Shown here in pieces: positions 35,061-43,184 of a stretch of DNA of 50,955 bases. Numbering within the stretch: position 1 is the stretch's first letter; every line of letters begins with the position of its first letter. Location: assembly GCF_943193015.1 (NCBI RefSeq), contig NZ_CALPCM010000020.1, positions 1 through 50,955 on the forward strand, written 5' to 3'. The DNA is from Hominisplanchenecus_A murintestinalis. GTDB taxonomy: Bacteria > Bacillota > Clostridia > Lachnospirales > Lachnospiraceae. The notes under the pieces were generated by a model. That model was not told the origin of the DNA. It searched no databases and saw nothing but the letters and a program-made list of their open reading frames with translations. Both the position numbers and the translations under genes were made by a program.

Positions 35061-35650
35061 ACTCTGTCCTCCTCTAATTCAATCAGCCATTCTTTCATCA
35101 GTAAATCCTCGATTCCTTCTTCATGGACAACTGTCAGGAATTCAAGGAACACCCTCATATCAAAATTTTTAACTTCTTCTATCATCAGTTCCACTGCCGT
35201 ATGAATCGGAAACGCCCTCCGATACGGCCGATCTGCAATCAGCGCCGCAAATACATCACACACCCGCAAGATTCTGGCCCCAATGGGAATATCTTCTCCC
35301 GACCGATTGGACGGGTAGCCCGTCCCGTCATAATTTTCATGATGATATAAAATGCTCTGTAAAATAAAATCTGAATATCCCTCATCCACCAGCATCGCAT
35401 ATCCAAGGCTTGCATGGCTGCGCACATACCGCATTTCTTCAATTTTCAGCGTATCTTCCCGCTGGTAAATGTAGAACGATACTTCCAGCTTCCCGATATC
35501 ATGCAGTACCCCGGCAATCGCCATTTCATGGCATTGATCTTCGGGAAGCCCCAGAGATTTCGCCACACGCCAGGCGAGGTTGCTGACGCAGATTCCGTGG
35601 GAAATCTCTTCAAGCATATGCTTCTCTAATGTATTTCCATTATTTTCCAT
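35057..35650 (-). CDS. HD-GYP-like phosphohydrolase
   Basis: 197 residues. The metal-binding HD pair is in LHDIGKLE. Further family residues are seen in RSHASLG, HHENYDGTGYP and ILRVCDVFAAL, so the full HD-GYP signature is present. The family cleaves cyclic dinucleotides such as c-di-GMP, or related phospho-substrates. No sensor domain is attached. The gene overlaps hemZ by 11 bases and hisS by 4, tying it to a translation-gene operon. Substrate is not assignable from sequence. Confidence 0.88.
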   Translation of the reverse strand: MENNGNTLEKHMLEEISHGICVSNLAWRVAKSLGLPEDQCHEMAIAGVLHDIGKLEVSFYIYQREDTLKIEEMRYVRSHASLGYAMLVDEGYSDFILQSILYHHENYDGTGYPSNRSGEDIPIGARILRVCDVFAALIADRPYRRAFPIHTAVELMIEEVKNFDMRVFLEFLTVVHEEGIEDLLMKEWLIELEEDRV

Positions 35651-37118
35651 ACTTCACAAATCCCTGTCTTTTGCGCTCTATCATCTCATCAATACGTTCT
35701 ATATAATTGTTTATGTCTTTTACATTTTCAATCCTGTCGATGCGGTCAGAAGCCCGCACCACTTTCGTAGACGCCCCGGCTCCCAGCGCAAGAATAGACT
35801 GCTTCTCCTCCATAATCAGGATATTGTAAATCCCGGCTTTGCCGGTTTTCGCATAACCTACATTTTCAAAATTCCCCGCCATATTTTTTTGGCGGTAAAG
35901 ATAGTAAGGCGACATTCCCGCGTTTCCCGCATACACTGAAGTCAGATCCATAATTTCCTGGTTATTTGTAAATGTCATTTCTTTATACTGGTCTTTAAAC
36001 ATATTCAGCCTTGCCGCCCGCTTCACTGCCAGTGAATGTACCGTAATGCTGTCCGGCATAAGCTTTGTCACTTCCTTCATGGTATACTCTACCTCCGGAA
36101 GCTCCTCCCCCGGAAGCCCTACGATTAAATCCATATTGATATTGTCAAAGCCCAGTTCTCTTGCCAGATAAAATGCCGCTTCCGTTTCTCCCACTGTATG
36201 CCGCCGTCCGATAATCTCAAGCGTTTTTTGATTCATGGTCTGGGGGTTAATCGAAATCCGGCTCACGCCATGCTCCTGCAGCACGCGCAGCTTGTCCCTG
36301 CTAATGCTGTCCGGCCGCCCCGCCTCCACCGTAAATTCCTGAAGGTGGGACAAATCAAAATGGCGCTCAATCTCTGTCAGCAGACGCTCCAGCTGCGCCG
36401 GTTCCAAGGTCGTAGGCGTGCCGCCCCCAATATAGAGTGTATCCAGAATCCGTCCCCGGTAAGCCTCTGCCCCAAAGGCAATTTCCCGGCATAAAGCATC
36501 CAGATATGTATCCACCCTATCCTTCCACACTGAAATAGGGCTGGAACTAAACGAACAATACAGGCAAATACTGGGACAGAACGGAATTCCGATATACAAG
36601 CTGTACCCATCCGCATAATGAATATTTTCCAGAATGTGCTTCTCCCGGTTGGCAATCATGATGGCCAGCGCCGTCTTTTCGCTGCTGGTAAAATACGTTT
36701 TCCGCATATAATCTGCAATTTCCGTATTCTTCCACCCTGCCTCCAGAAGCGCCATAGGAATCTTTGTAGGGCGTATCCCCGTCAAATTTCCCCAGGGAAG
36801 TTTCTGCCCCGTATATTCCGAAAGCATTTCATAAAGCAGCGATTTCAGGCAGTTCTTTGTCTTCTTCCTATCCGCATAGCCATCCACTGCGGAATCCCTC
36901 TCTATCAGAACCTTTTGCTGTCCGTCCTCAAAACAAATCCCAATCCTATCCTCTCCATAGTCTATCAGAATAAAAAAATCAGCTGCACCACTGCTTTCTT
37001 CAGGCTGTGCCGTTTCTTCCAAAACCTTTACAGATACATCTACTCCCGGATAAAATGCGCGTACCAGAGAATAAATATCATATTCAAAATCACGTTTATT
37101 CAGCTTTACAACTATCAT
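35640..37118 (-). CDS. hemZ: HemZ-like radical SAM coproporphyrinogen III oxidase
   Basis: 492 residues. An N-terminal domain of about 170 residues with WGNLTGIRPTKIP is followed by a radical SAM domain with the iron-sulfur cluster motif C181-x3-C185-x2-C188 (CPSICLYC) and GGGTPTTLEP. This matches HemZ, an oxygen-independent coproporphyrinogen oxidase-like protein. HemN/HemW-type relatives can be heme chaperones rather than oxidases, so the exact role is uncertain. ATG overlaps the stop of the upstream hydrolase gene (ATGA). Confidence 0.88.
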   Translation of the reverse strand: MIVVKLNKRDFEYDIYSLVRAFYPGVDVSVKVLEETAQPEESSGAADFFILIDYGEDRIGICFEDGQQKVLIERDSAVDGYADRKKTKNCLKSLLYEMLSEYTGQKLPWGNLTGIRPTKIPMALLEAGWKNTEIADYMRKTYFTSSEKTALAIMIANREKHILENIHYADGYSLYIGIPFCPSICLYCSFSSSPISVWKDRVDTYLDALCREIAFGAEAYRGRILDTLYIGGGTPTTLEPAQLERLLTEIERHFDLSHLQEFTVEAGRPDSISRDKLRVLQEHGVSRISINPQTMNQKTLEIIGRRHTVGETEAAFYLARELGFDNINMDLIVGLPGEELPEVEYTMKEVTKLMPDSITVHSLAVKRAARLNMFKDQYKEMTFTNNQEIMDLTSVYAGNAGMSPYYLYRQKNMAGNFENVGYAKTGKAGIYNILIMEEKQSILALGAGASTKVVRASDRIDRIENVKDINNYIERIDEMIERKRQGFVKYGK

Positions 37119-37735
37119 ACGAACGGATTATTCTCCTTTTCATGTGCAATCGTAGTTTCACACCCATGCCCCGGGTATACGATGGTGTTCTCTGGCAATA
37201 TCGCAAACAGCCCCCTGACAGAATTCACCAGCACAGACATGCTTCCCGTAGGAAAATCTGTGCGTCCTACCCCTTCGCAAAACAGGGTATCACCGGAAAA
37301 AAGCGCTGCTTCATCAGGAAAATAATAGCACACGCCGCCTTTCGTATGCCCCGGCGTGTGAAGTACCTGTATCCGGAACCCAGCCATCATAAATTCCTCT
37401 TTATCGGTATACAGCTTATCCGGCTGCACGGTAAATGGCTCTCCAAACTGCCCGGACAGATTCTTTTCCGTATCACGCAGCACATCTGCCTCCCCGCTGC
37501 CTGCCCCAATCAAAATCCCATACGTATCCGCCAGTTCCCGCGCCGCCCCGATATGGTCGAAATGTCCGTGCGTCAGCAAAATACCTGCTAAACGTACTCC
37601 CAGCGCCTCAATATCCGCTTTTATCCTATCTGCCGCATCCGCCGGGTCAATCAGTATCGCTTCTTTCGTATCTGTATGCACTATCAAATAAACATTTGTC
37701 CCTACCATCCCCAGCACACGCTTCTTAACCTGCAT
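37115..37735 (-). CDS. MBL-fold metallohydrolase, glyoxalase II-like
   Basis: 206 residues. The zinc-binding motif THGHFDHIGA is followed by HTPGHTKGGVCY, SGDTLFCEGVGR and a final PGHGCETTI. The fold and size match the YcbL/GloB-like group, which cleaves thioesters such as S-lactoylglutathione; the true substrate is unknown. GGGAGGGTGAG precedes ATG 37735. It lies between relA and hemZ, an order common in Firmicutes. Confidence 0.9.
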   Translation of the reverse strand: MQVKKRVLGMVGTNVYLIVHTDTKEAILIDPADAADRIKADIEALGVRLAGILLTHGHFDHIGAARELADTYGILIGAGSGEADVLRDTEKNLSGQFGEPFTVQPDKLYTDKEEFMMAGFRIQVLHTPGHTKGGVCYYFPDEAALFSGDTLFCEGVGRTDFPTGSMSVLVNSVRGLFAILPENTIVYPGHGCETTIAHEKENNPFV

Positions 37736-37813
37736 TCCGTCTCACCCTCCCTCTATTGCAAAGCCTGATATTTCCTGTCCTCTTCTTAGTATATGCTGCT
37801 GCGGAAAGAGGCA

Positions 37814-40135
37814 TCATCCAGTCGTTCTCTCAATGTCAATGACACTCTCTACCTGTCTGACTTTCCCTATCAGGTGATTCAGCTCCTCTCTGCTTGGCAC
37901 ATCAAATGTGAGGCTAATCGTCGCTGTCCCCTGCTTGCTGGTGGTGCTGTTCGCGCTGCTCACATCTATTTTCCGTTCTGTGAAAATCTTCATGATATCT
38001 ACCAAAAGCCCGGTTCGGTTATAGCCATACACTTTAATTTCCGCAGTATACAGCTCTCCTGTCTTTCCTGCCGGAGACGCCTGCCACTCCGCGTCAATCA
38101 GCCTCACCCTGTCGGCGTCCGCCAGATTTATCACATTGACGCAGTCCGTCCTGTGGATAGACACGCCTCTGCCCCGGGTCACGAAACCGACAATCTCATC
38201 CCCCGGAATCGGAGAACAGCACTTCGAAAAGCGCACGGCAACATCGTGGATTCCCTTCACCACAATACCGCTCTTTGATTTGGCGACACGTATCCTGTCT
38301 TTCGAATCCACGGCTTCCAGGATTTCCTCGTCTGTAATCTCCTTCTTGTGCTCTTTCTCATACTCTTCCAGCAGCCGGTTCACCACCTGGCCCTCTTTCA
38401 GCCCGCCATGACCAATAGCCGCCAATGTGGAGTCCCAATCGCGGAATCCGTATTTGCGCATGATTTTTTCAAGATAAGCAGGTTTCATCAGGCTGCTCAG
38501 CACAATATTCTTCGTCTTACAATAAGCTGCCAGCAGTTCTTTTCCTTTGATGATATTATCCTCTTTCCGCTCATGCTTAAACCACTGGTTAATTTTATTC
38601 TTTGCCTGCGTGCTCTTTACAATGTTCAGCCAATCGCGGCTTGGTCCTTTAGAATTTTGTGATGTAAGGATTTCAATCCTGTCCCCGTTCTGGAGCACAT
38701 AGTCAATCGTCACCAGCTTGCCGTTTACCCTCGCCCCAATCATCTTATTTCCCACGGCTGAATGGATGCTGTACGCAAAATCTATAGGCGTAGAACCGTT
38801 CGGCAGGTTCTTCACATCGCCGGCCGGGGTAAAGCAGTATACATTCTCCGCAAACAAATCCAAATCGCTCTTTAACAAACTTAGAAACTCCCGGTTATCA
38901 GACATATCCCGCTGCCACTCCAGAATCTGCCGCAGCCAGCTCAGCTTCTCTTCTTCCTGCTGTGCCACCGGTTTCTTTCCGTCAGAGCTCTCTTTATATT
39001 TCCAATGCGCCGCAATACCATACTCTGCGGTGCGGTGCATATCAAATGTCCGTATCTGTATCTCAAAAGGCTGTCCGTTCGGCCCGATCAGCGTCGTGTG
39101 AAGCGACTGGTACATGTTCTGCTTCGGCATCGCAATATAATCTTTAAACCGCCCTGGAATCGGCTTATACATCTCATGGATAACCCCCAGCGCGGCATAG
39201 CAGTCCTTCACACTGTCCACCACGATACGCACGGCAAACAAATCATAAATCTGCTCCAGCGTCTTATCCTGGTTTACCATTTTCTTATAGATGCTAAAGA
39301 AATGCTTCACCCTTCCATAAATCTGCGCCTTGATTTCCGCCTCTTCAATATGGCTGCTGACTTCGCCCACGATTCCCTGGACGTATTCTTCCCTCGCACT
39401 CTTTCTGAGAGAAATCTTCTCCACCAAATCATAATATACTTCCGGCTCCAGATATTTCAGGGACAAATCATCCAGCTCAACCTTAATCTTCGAAATTCCG
39501 AGACGCTGCGCAATCGGGGCATAGATATCCATCGTCTCCTGCGCCTTTTCCTTCTGCTTTTCCGGTCTCATGTATTTCAGTGTACGCATATTGTGCAGCC
39601 TGTCGGCAAGCTTAATCAGAATCACACGGATATCTTTTGCCATAGCCAGAAACATTTTCCGCAGATTCTCCGCCTGCTCCTCTACCTTATCTGAAGAATA
39701 ACTCAGCTGTCCCAGCTTCGTAACCCCATCAACCAAAAGGGCGACCTCCGCGCTGAACTCCTGGACAATTTCTTCTGACGTCATAACCGTGTCTTCTACC
39801 ACATCATGCAGAAGCCCCGCCACAATCGTCTCCTTATCCATCTCCAAATCCGCCAAAATAATCGCCACGCAGAGCGGGTGGATAATGTACGGCTCCCCCG
39901 ACTTCCTGCACTGCCCCTCATGGGCGTCATGGGCAATCTTATATGCCTTTTGAATCATAGAAATGTCCGCTGACGGATGATACTTTTTGACACTGTTAAT
40001 CAATTCCTGATACAGCACCGCAGGACTCGTAAAATCATCCATATTCTTTAGGCTTGCGTCTGCTTTCCTGATTTCTTCTTTTTTCTCACTAATTGTCCTT
40101 GTTCCCATAGGCATACTCATCACCATCTTTCCCAT
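37814..40135 (-). CDS. relA: Bifunctional (p)ppGpp synthetase/hydrolase
   Basis: 773 residues. The N-terminal HD hydrolase domain has HDVVEDT. The synthetase domain has the bifunctional-type RFKD signature and YQSLHTTLIG. TGS (TPAGDVKNLPNGSTPIDFAY), helical and C-terminal ACT domains follow. It makes (p)ppGpp during amino-acid starvation and breaks it down otherwise. Several in-frame ATGs (40135, 40126, 40120, 40114, 40108) make the start uncertain. A strong promoter lies at 40196-40224, and a 12-codon ORF precedes the gene. Confidence 0.95.
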   Translation of the reverse strand: MGKMVMSMPMGTRTISEKKEEIRKADASLKNMDDFTSPAVLYQELINSVKKYHPSADISMIQKAYKIAHDAHEGQCRKSGEPYIIHPLCVAIILADLEMDKETIVAGLLHDVVEDTVMTSEEIVQEFSAEVALLVDGVTKLGQLSYSSDKVEEQAENLRKMFLAMAKDIRVILIKLADRLHNMRTLKYMRPEKQKEKAQETMDIYAPIAQRLGISKIKVELDDLSLKYLEPEVYYDLVEKISLRKSAREEYVQGIVGEVSSHIEEAEIKAQIYGRVKHFFSIYKKMVNQDKTLEQIYDLFAVRIVVDSVKDCYAALGVIHEMYKPIPGRFKDYIAMPKQNMYQSLHTTLIGPNGQPFEIQIRTFDMHRTAEYGIAAHWKYKESSDGKKPVAQQEEEKLSWLRQILEWQRDMSDNREFLSLLKSDLDLFAENVYCFTPAGDVKNLPNGSTPIDFAYSIHSAVGNKMIGARVNGKLVTIDYVLQNGDRIEILTSQNSKGPSRDWLNIVKSTQAKNKINQWFKHERKEDNIIKGKELLAAYCKTKNIVLSSLMKPAYLEKIMRKYGFRDWDSTLAAIGHGGLKEGQVVNRLLEEYEKEHKKEITDEEILEAVDSKDRIRVAKSKSGIVVKGIHDVAVRFSKCCSPIPGDEIVGFVTRGRGVSIHRTDCVNVINLADADRVRLIDAEWQASPAGKTGELYTAEIKVYGYNRTGLLVDIMKIFTERKIDVSSANSTTSKQGTATISLTFDVPSREELNHLIGKVRQVESVIDIERTTG

Positions 40136-40195
40136 CTGCCATCATCACATTACTGTCTGGTCTCAACCTTTTCACTTTCCAGTTTCATAGCAACA

Positions 40196-40224
40196 AGTAT
40201 AACATTCGAAGAGATTGATTGCAA
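40196..40224 (-). promoter_or_regulatory. relA operon promoter
   Basis: On the minus strand TTGCAA (40219-40224), a 17-base spacer, then TATACT (40196-40201). The predicted start near 40189 is at or next to an ATG (40188) that opens a 12-codon frame. Confidence 0.75.
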
Positions 40225-40463
40225 TAGCTTATCTTTCAAGCACTGCGCAAAACCCGGCGCCTGTAGGCTGTAAAACACCTTCCCCCTAGTCAACACCCCC
40301 ACGGCAATCGCAAAATATGCAGGCATGCCCACTTGGCTCGTTGCTCACGGGAATAAAAACAAGCAGCCCATTCTGTATGGAATGGAACTGCCTGGCATAA
40401 TTAATTTCATTTTCTAATGGTTAAACTCCTCCGTTTCTATCACCCGTTTCACACAATATATAG

Positions 40464-40505
40464 CAAAAAACCCTGTATCTCTATATATCAACAAGATACA
40501 AGGTT
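40464..40505 (-). terminator. Terminator of the tRNA-Leu gene
   Basis: On the minus strand AACCTTGTATCT pairs with AGATACAGGGTT (one G-T pair), followed by TTTTGC. It starts 5 bases after the tRNA. Confidence 0.85.
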
Positions 40506-40510
40506 CTGCA

Positions 40511-40594
40511 TGCGGGAGATGGGACTTGAACCCACACGTCGTTGCCAACACTAGATCCTTAGTCTAGCCTGTCTGCCAATTCCAGCACTCCCGC
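40511..40594 (-). tRNA. tRNA-Leu (anticodon AAG)
   Basis: 84-base class II tRNA. The acceptor GCGGGAG pairs with CTCCCGC with discriminator A. The D arm is TGGAATTGGCAGAC, the anticodon stem CTAGA/TCTAG holds the loop CTAAGGA, the variable arm is long and leucine-type, and the T loop is GGGTTCAAGTCCC. The anticodon (40558-40560) reads AAG, so position 34 is A. CCA is not encoded. It has a promoter at 40636-40664 and its own terminator. Confidence 0.93.
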
Positions 40595-40612
40595 ATTTCC
40601 TGATTGGAAATG
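40594..40612 (-). repeat. Hairpin at the 5' flank of the tRNA
   Basis: CATTTCC, TGATT loop, GGAAATG, between the promoter and the tRNA 5' end. It may guide leader removal. Confidence 0.4.
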
Positions 40613-40635
40613 TTCTGTTTTCTACAACGATGATA

Positions 40636-40664
40636 ATTATACCACCCGTTTTCGGATTCGTCAA
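40636..40664 (-). promoter_or_regulatory. tRNA-Leu promoter
   Basis: On the minus strand TTGACG (40659-40664), a 17-base spacer, then a perfect TATAAT (40636-40641). It lies within 40 bases of the stop of the TrmH-family gene. Confidence 0.8.
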
Positions 40665-40672
40665 TACACTTT

Positions 40673-41449
40673 TTAACTTTTTCTTTGACGGAACGCCTCA
40701 TACATCAGCACTGCGGATGCCACGGCTGCATTCAGCGATTCTACCTCTCCGCACATTGGAATCCTGATGTATCCATCTGCCTGTGCTGCCAGTCTTTCGC
40801 TCAGCCCGCTGCCTTCATTTCCTATCAAAAAACCGCAGCTCCCGCGATAATCTACCGCGTCATAATCTGCGCTTCCTTTTAAATGCGCCGCATAGACAGA
40901 AATTCCCTTCTGCTTTAAATTCCTCATTACCTGATCCATATCTTCCGCGTAACAGAAAGGCATACGGTACACAGACCCCATTGTGGAGCGGATTGTTTTT
41001 GGATTATAGATATCTACGGTATCTGCGCTCATAACAATCCCCGTTACCCCCGCCCCTTCTCCGGTTCGGAGGATGGTTCCCAGGTTCCCAGGATCCTGGA
41101 TATTCTCCAGCACCAGCACCAGAGGTTTTTCTCCTCCCACCACCTGCTCCAGAGTATAATGCTGCCTGCGGATAACAGCCAGAATTCCCTGCGGCGTTTT
41201 TGTGTCGGATATGTTCTGAAAAACGCGGTCATCCACCACTTCTACATTCCTGCCGCCCAAAAGCTCCCCTGCTTCTGCTTTTTCTGAAAAGCTTTTGGAA
41301 ATATATACTTTTTCTATAAACTCCCGGGGCGCTTCCCGGTACATCTTCATCCCTTCCACTACAAACACATCCTGCTCCCTGCGGGCTCTTCCTTTTTTCT
41401 GAAGCCGGACTAAGTTCTTCATCTGCATATTTGACGCACTTGTAATCAT
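40673..41449 (-). CDS. TrmH/SpoU-family RNA 2'-O-methyltransferase
   Basis: 258 residues. An N-terminal RNA-binding part (NLVRLQKKGRARREQDVFVVEG) is followed by a knot domain with NIQDPGNLGTILRT, FLIGNEGSGLS and IPMCGEVESLNAAVASAV. It methylates ribose in rRNA or tRNA with SAM. It is distinct from the RlmB protein of this window and resembles the YsgA/TsnR group; the target base cannot be told. It starts 4 bases after the RCK gene. Confidence 0.9.
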   Translation of the reverse strand: MITSASNMQMKNLVRLQKKGRARREQDVFVVEGMKMYREAPREFIEKVYISKSFSEKAEAGELLGGRNVEVVDDRVFQNISDTKTPQGILAVIRRQHYTLEQVVGGEKPLVLVLENIQDPGNLGTILRTGEGAGVTGIVMSADTVDIYNPKTIRSTMGSVYRMPFCYAEDMDQVMRNLKQKGISVYAAHLKGSADYDAVDYRGSCGFLIGNEGSGLSERLAAQADGYIRIPMCGEVESLNAAVASAVLMYEAFRQRKS

Positions 41450-41453
41450 GATA

Positions 41454-42101
41454 TTACTTTACCTTCTTCAAATCATCATTGTTTCCTACAATCAGGATGA
41501 TCTGGTGCTCTGCCAGAGGCTCATCCGGGTCAAGATTCGCATTAATCCTGTCGCCTTCGTGGGCGGCGATAACATTGATGCCATATCTTCCCCTGACGTC
41601 CAGTTCCCGCAGGCTTTTCCCTATCCATGACTCCGGAACCTCCAGTTCTGCCATGCTGTATGTGACAGAGAGTTCAAATGTATCCATAAACTTTCCGAAT
41701 ACCATATTCCGCGCCACACGGGAACCCATCTCGCGCTCCGGCAGAATTGTCTGATCCGCCCCTACCTTTTTCAGCACTTCTGCGTGGGTCTCAGACCTTG
41801 CCTTTGCCAGAACATACGGGATTCCTGCCTCCTTCGAAAAAATCGTAGCCATAATGCTGGCTTCCATATCGCCGGAGACAGCCACTACCGCACCATCCAT
41901 ATTTCCAACGCCAAGGCTCTGGTAAATGCCTTTATCCTTGACATTCGCCCTCACTGCCAGAGTTACGTCATTTGCAATATCCTCCACAATACTTCCGTCA
42001 ATGTCTACCGCCAATACCTCGCAGCCATTTTTTGCCAGGGCAACCGCCACGCTGTAGCCAAATTTCCCCAAACCGTACACAACAAACGATTTTGATGCCA
42101 T
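41454..42101 (-). CDS. ktrA: RCK-domain potassium transport regulator (KtrA/TrkA-like)
   Basis: 215 residues. A Rossmann RCK_N domain (VYGLGKFGYSVAVALA, then AVDID) is followed by an RCK_C domain (about 135-213). It is the cytoplasmic gating ring of KtrB/TrkH-type potassium channels and binds ATP or NADH; RCK_C domains of this kind bind c-di-AMP in several Firmicutes. No ktrB lies in this window. The gene follows pfkA by 24 bases. The presence of cdaA elsewhere in the window fits the known link between c-di-AMP and potassium uptake. Confidence 0.9.
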   Translation of the reverse strand: MASKSFVVYGLGKFGYSVAVALAKNGCEVLAVDIDGSIVEDIANDVTLAVRANVKDKGIYQSLGVGNMDGAVVAVSGDMEASIMATIFSKEAGIPYVLAKARSETHAEVLKKVGADQTILPEREMGSRVARNMVFGKFMDTFELSVTYSMAELEVPESWIGKSLRELDVRGRYGINVIAAHEGDRINANLDPDEPLAEHQIILIVGNNDDLKKVK

Positions 42102-42125
42102 GTGATCTTTCTTCCTTCCCGCAGG

Positions 42126-43100
42126 CTATACGCTGAGCGCCTTGCTTACTTTATACTCATACTCATCCAGGTGCTTCTGCATAGCCAATGCTTCATCAAT
42201 ATCGAAATCCGTATATTTCCCGCCCTTATAAGCAACGACACGGTTCGTTTTCCCGGCCGCCAGCAAATCTACCGCATAGGAACCCATGATAGAAGCATAA
42301 ACGCGGTCGCGGCACGTCGGGCTGCCGCCGCGCTGCATGTGGCCTAAAATCGTCGCCCTGGTTTCCACGCCGGTAGCCGCCTCAATACGGCGCGCCATGC
42401 TCACCGAGTGGCCGATCCCTTCGGCATTGATGATAATATGATGCTTCTTTCCGCGTTTCCTATTATTAATCAGGTTATTAATCAGCTTCTGCTCGTCATA
42501 ATCATAATTCTCCGGCAGCAGAACATCCTCCGCGCCGTTCGCTATGCCGCACCAGAGCGCAATATACCCCGCATTCCGCCCCATAACCTCAATAATACTG
42601 CACCGCTCATGAGACGACGCCGTATCACGTACTTTATCGATTGCATCCATAGCAGTATTAACCGCCGTATCAAAACCAATCGTATAGTCCGTACATGCGA
42701 TATCCAGGTCAATAGTTCCCGGTACGCCTATGGTATTGATTCCCAATCCCGCCAGCTTCTGCGCCCCTGCAAAAGAACCGTCGCCGCCAATAACCACCAT
42801 GCCGTCTATACCGTGCTTTCTGCACACTTCCGCCCCCAGACGCTGTCCTTCTTCCTCTCGGAATTCCGCACAGCGCGCCGTGTAAAGAATCGTACCGCCC
42901 CGTGAAATCGTATCCGACACGTCGCGGGCTGTCATGTCAATAATTTCTTCATTCAGCAGTCCATTGTACCCTTTTCGGATGCCCTTTACTTTCAGCCCCA
43001 GGGAAACTGCCCGGCGAACCACCGCACGGATCGCCGCGTTCATTCCCGGCGCGTCTCCTCCGCTCGTCAATACTCCGATTGTCTTAATCTCTTTTGCCAT
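42126..43100 (-). CDS. pfkA: ATP-dependent 6-phosphofructokinase
   Basis: 324 residues, the short bacterial form. The ATP site has the GGDGS motif (105-109), whose second Gly fits ATP rather than pyrophosphate use. The catalytic PGTIDLD segment keeps both Asp residues, with Leu where E. coli has Asn. MGRNAGYIAL binds the sugar. It phosphorylates fructose 6-phosphate in glycolysis. It follows dnaE, the classic Firmicute order, with an 84-base gap that contains a small GGCGG/CCGCC hairpin (43130-43144). Confidence 0.96.
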   Translation of the reverse strand: MAKEIKTIGVLTSGGDAPGMNAAIRAVVRRAVSLGLKVKGIRKGYNGLLNEEIIDMTARDVSDTISRGGTILYTARCAEFREEEGQRLGAEVCRKHGIDGMVVIGGDGSFAGAQKLAGLGINTIGVPGTIDLDIACTDYTIGFDTAVNTAMDAIDKVRDTASSHERCSIIEVMGRNAGYIALWCGIANGAEDVLLPENYDYDEQKLINNLINNRKRGKKHHIIINAEGIGHSVSMARRIEAATGVETRATILGHMQRGGSPTCRDRVYASIMGSYAVDLLAAGKTNRVVAYKGGKYTDFDIDEALAMQKHLDEYEYKVSKALSV

Positions 43101-43129
43101 TTTTCTACCTCCGTAACATGCAGCACAAA

Positions 43130-43144
43130 GGCGGCAAAACCGCC
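43130..43144 (-). repeat. Small hairpin between dnaE and pfkA
   Basis: On the minus strand GGCGG, TTTTG loop, CCGCC, then TTTG. It could pause or partly terminate transcription ahead of pfkA. Weak evidence. Confidence 0.4.
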
Positions 43145-43184
43145 GGCACGGGCTGCGTGGTCAAACCATACCTTTTTATTAATT

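Larger units (their letters stand above)
40136..40510. other. Gene-free stretch between relA and the tRNA gene
   Basis: About 375 bases holding the relA promoter (40196-40224) and the tRNA terminator (40464-40505). An open frame of 60 codons at 40150-40332 lacks a ribosome site and is crossed by the promoter, so it is not called. The stretch 40225-40463 shows no other clear feature. Confidence 0.7.

Noticed and set aside
40150..40332. 60-codon open frame on the minus strand upstream of relA
   Set aside because: It starts with GTG, has no ribosome site, and a strong promoter with a 17-base spacer lies within it. Only its last 12 codons are kept, as a possible leader ORF.
42126..43100. Loss of a PFK catalytic residue (TIDLD instead of TIDND)
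   Set aside because: Both aspartates are kept and Leu at this place is common in clostridial enzymes, so activity is expected.
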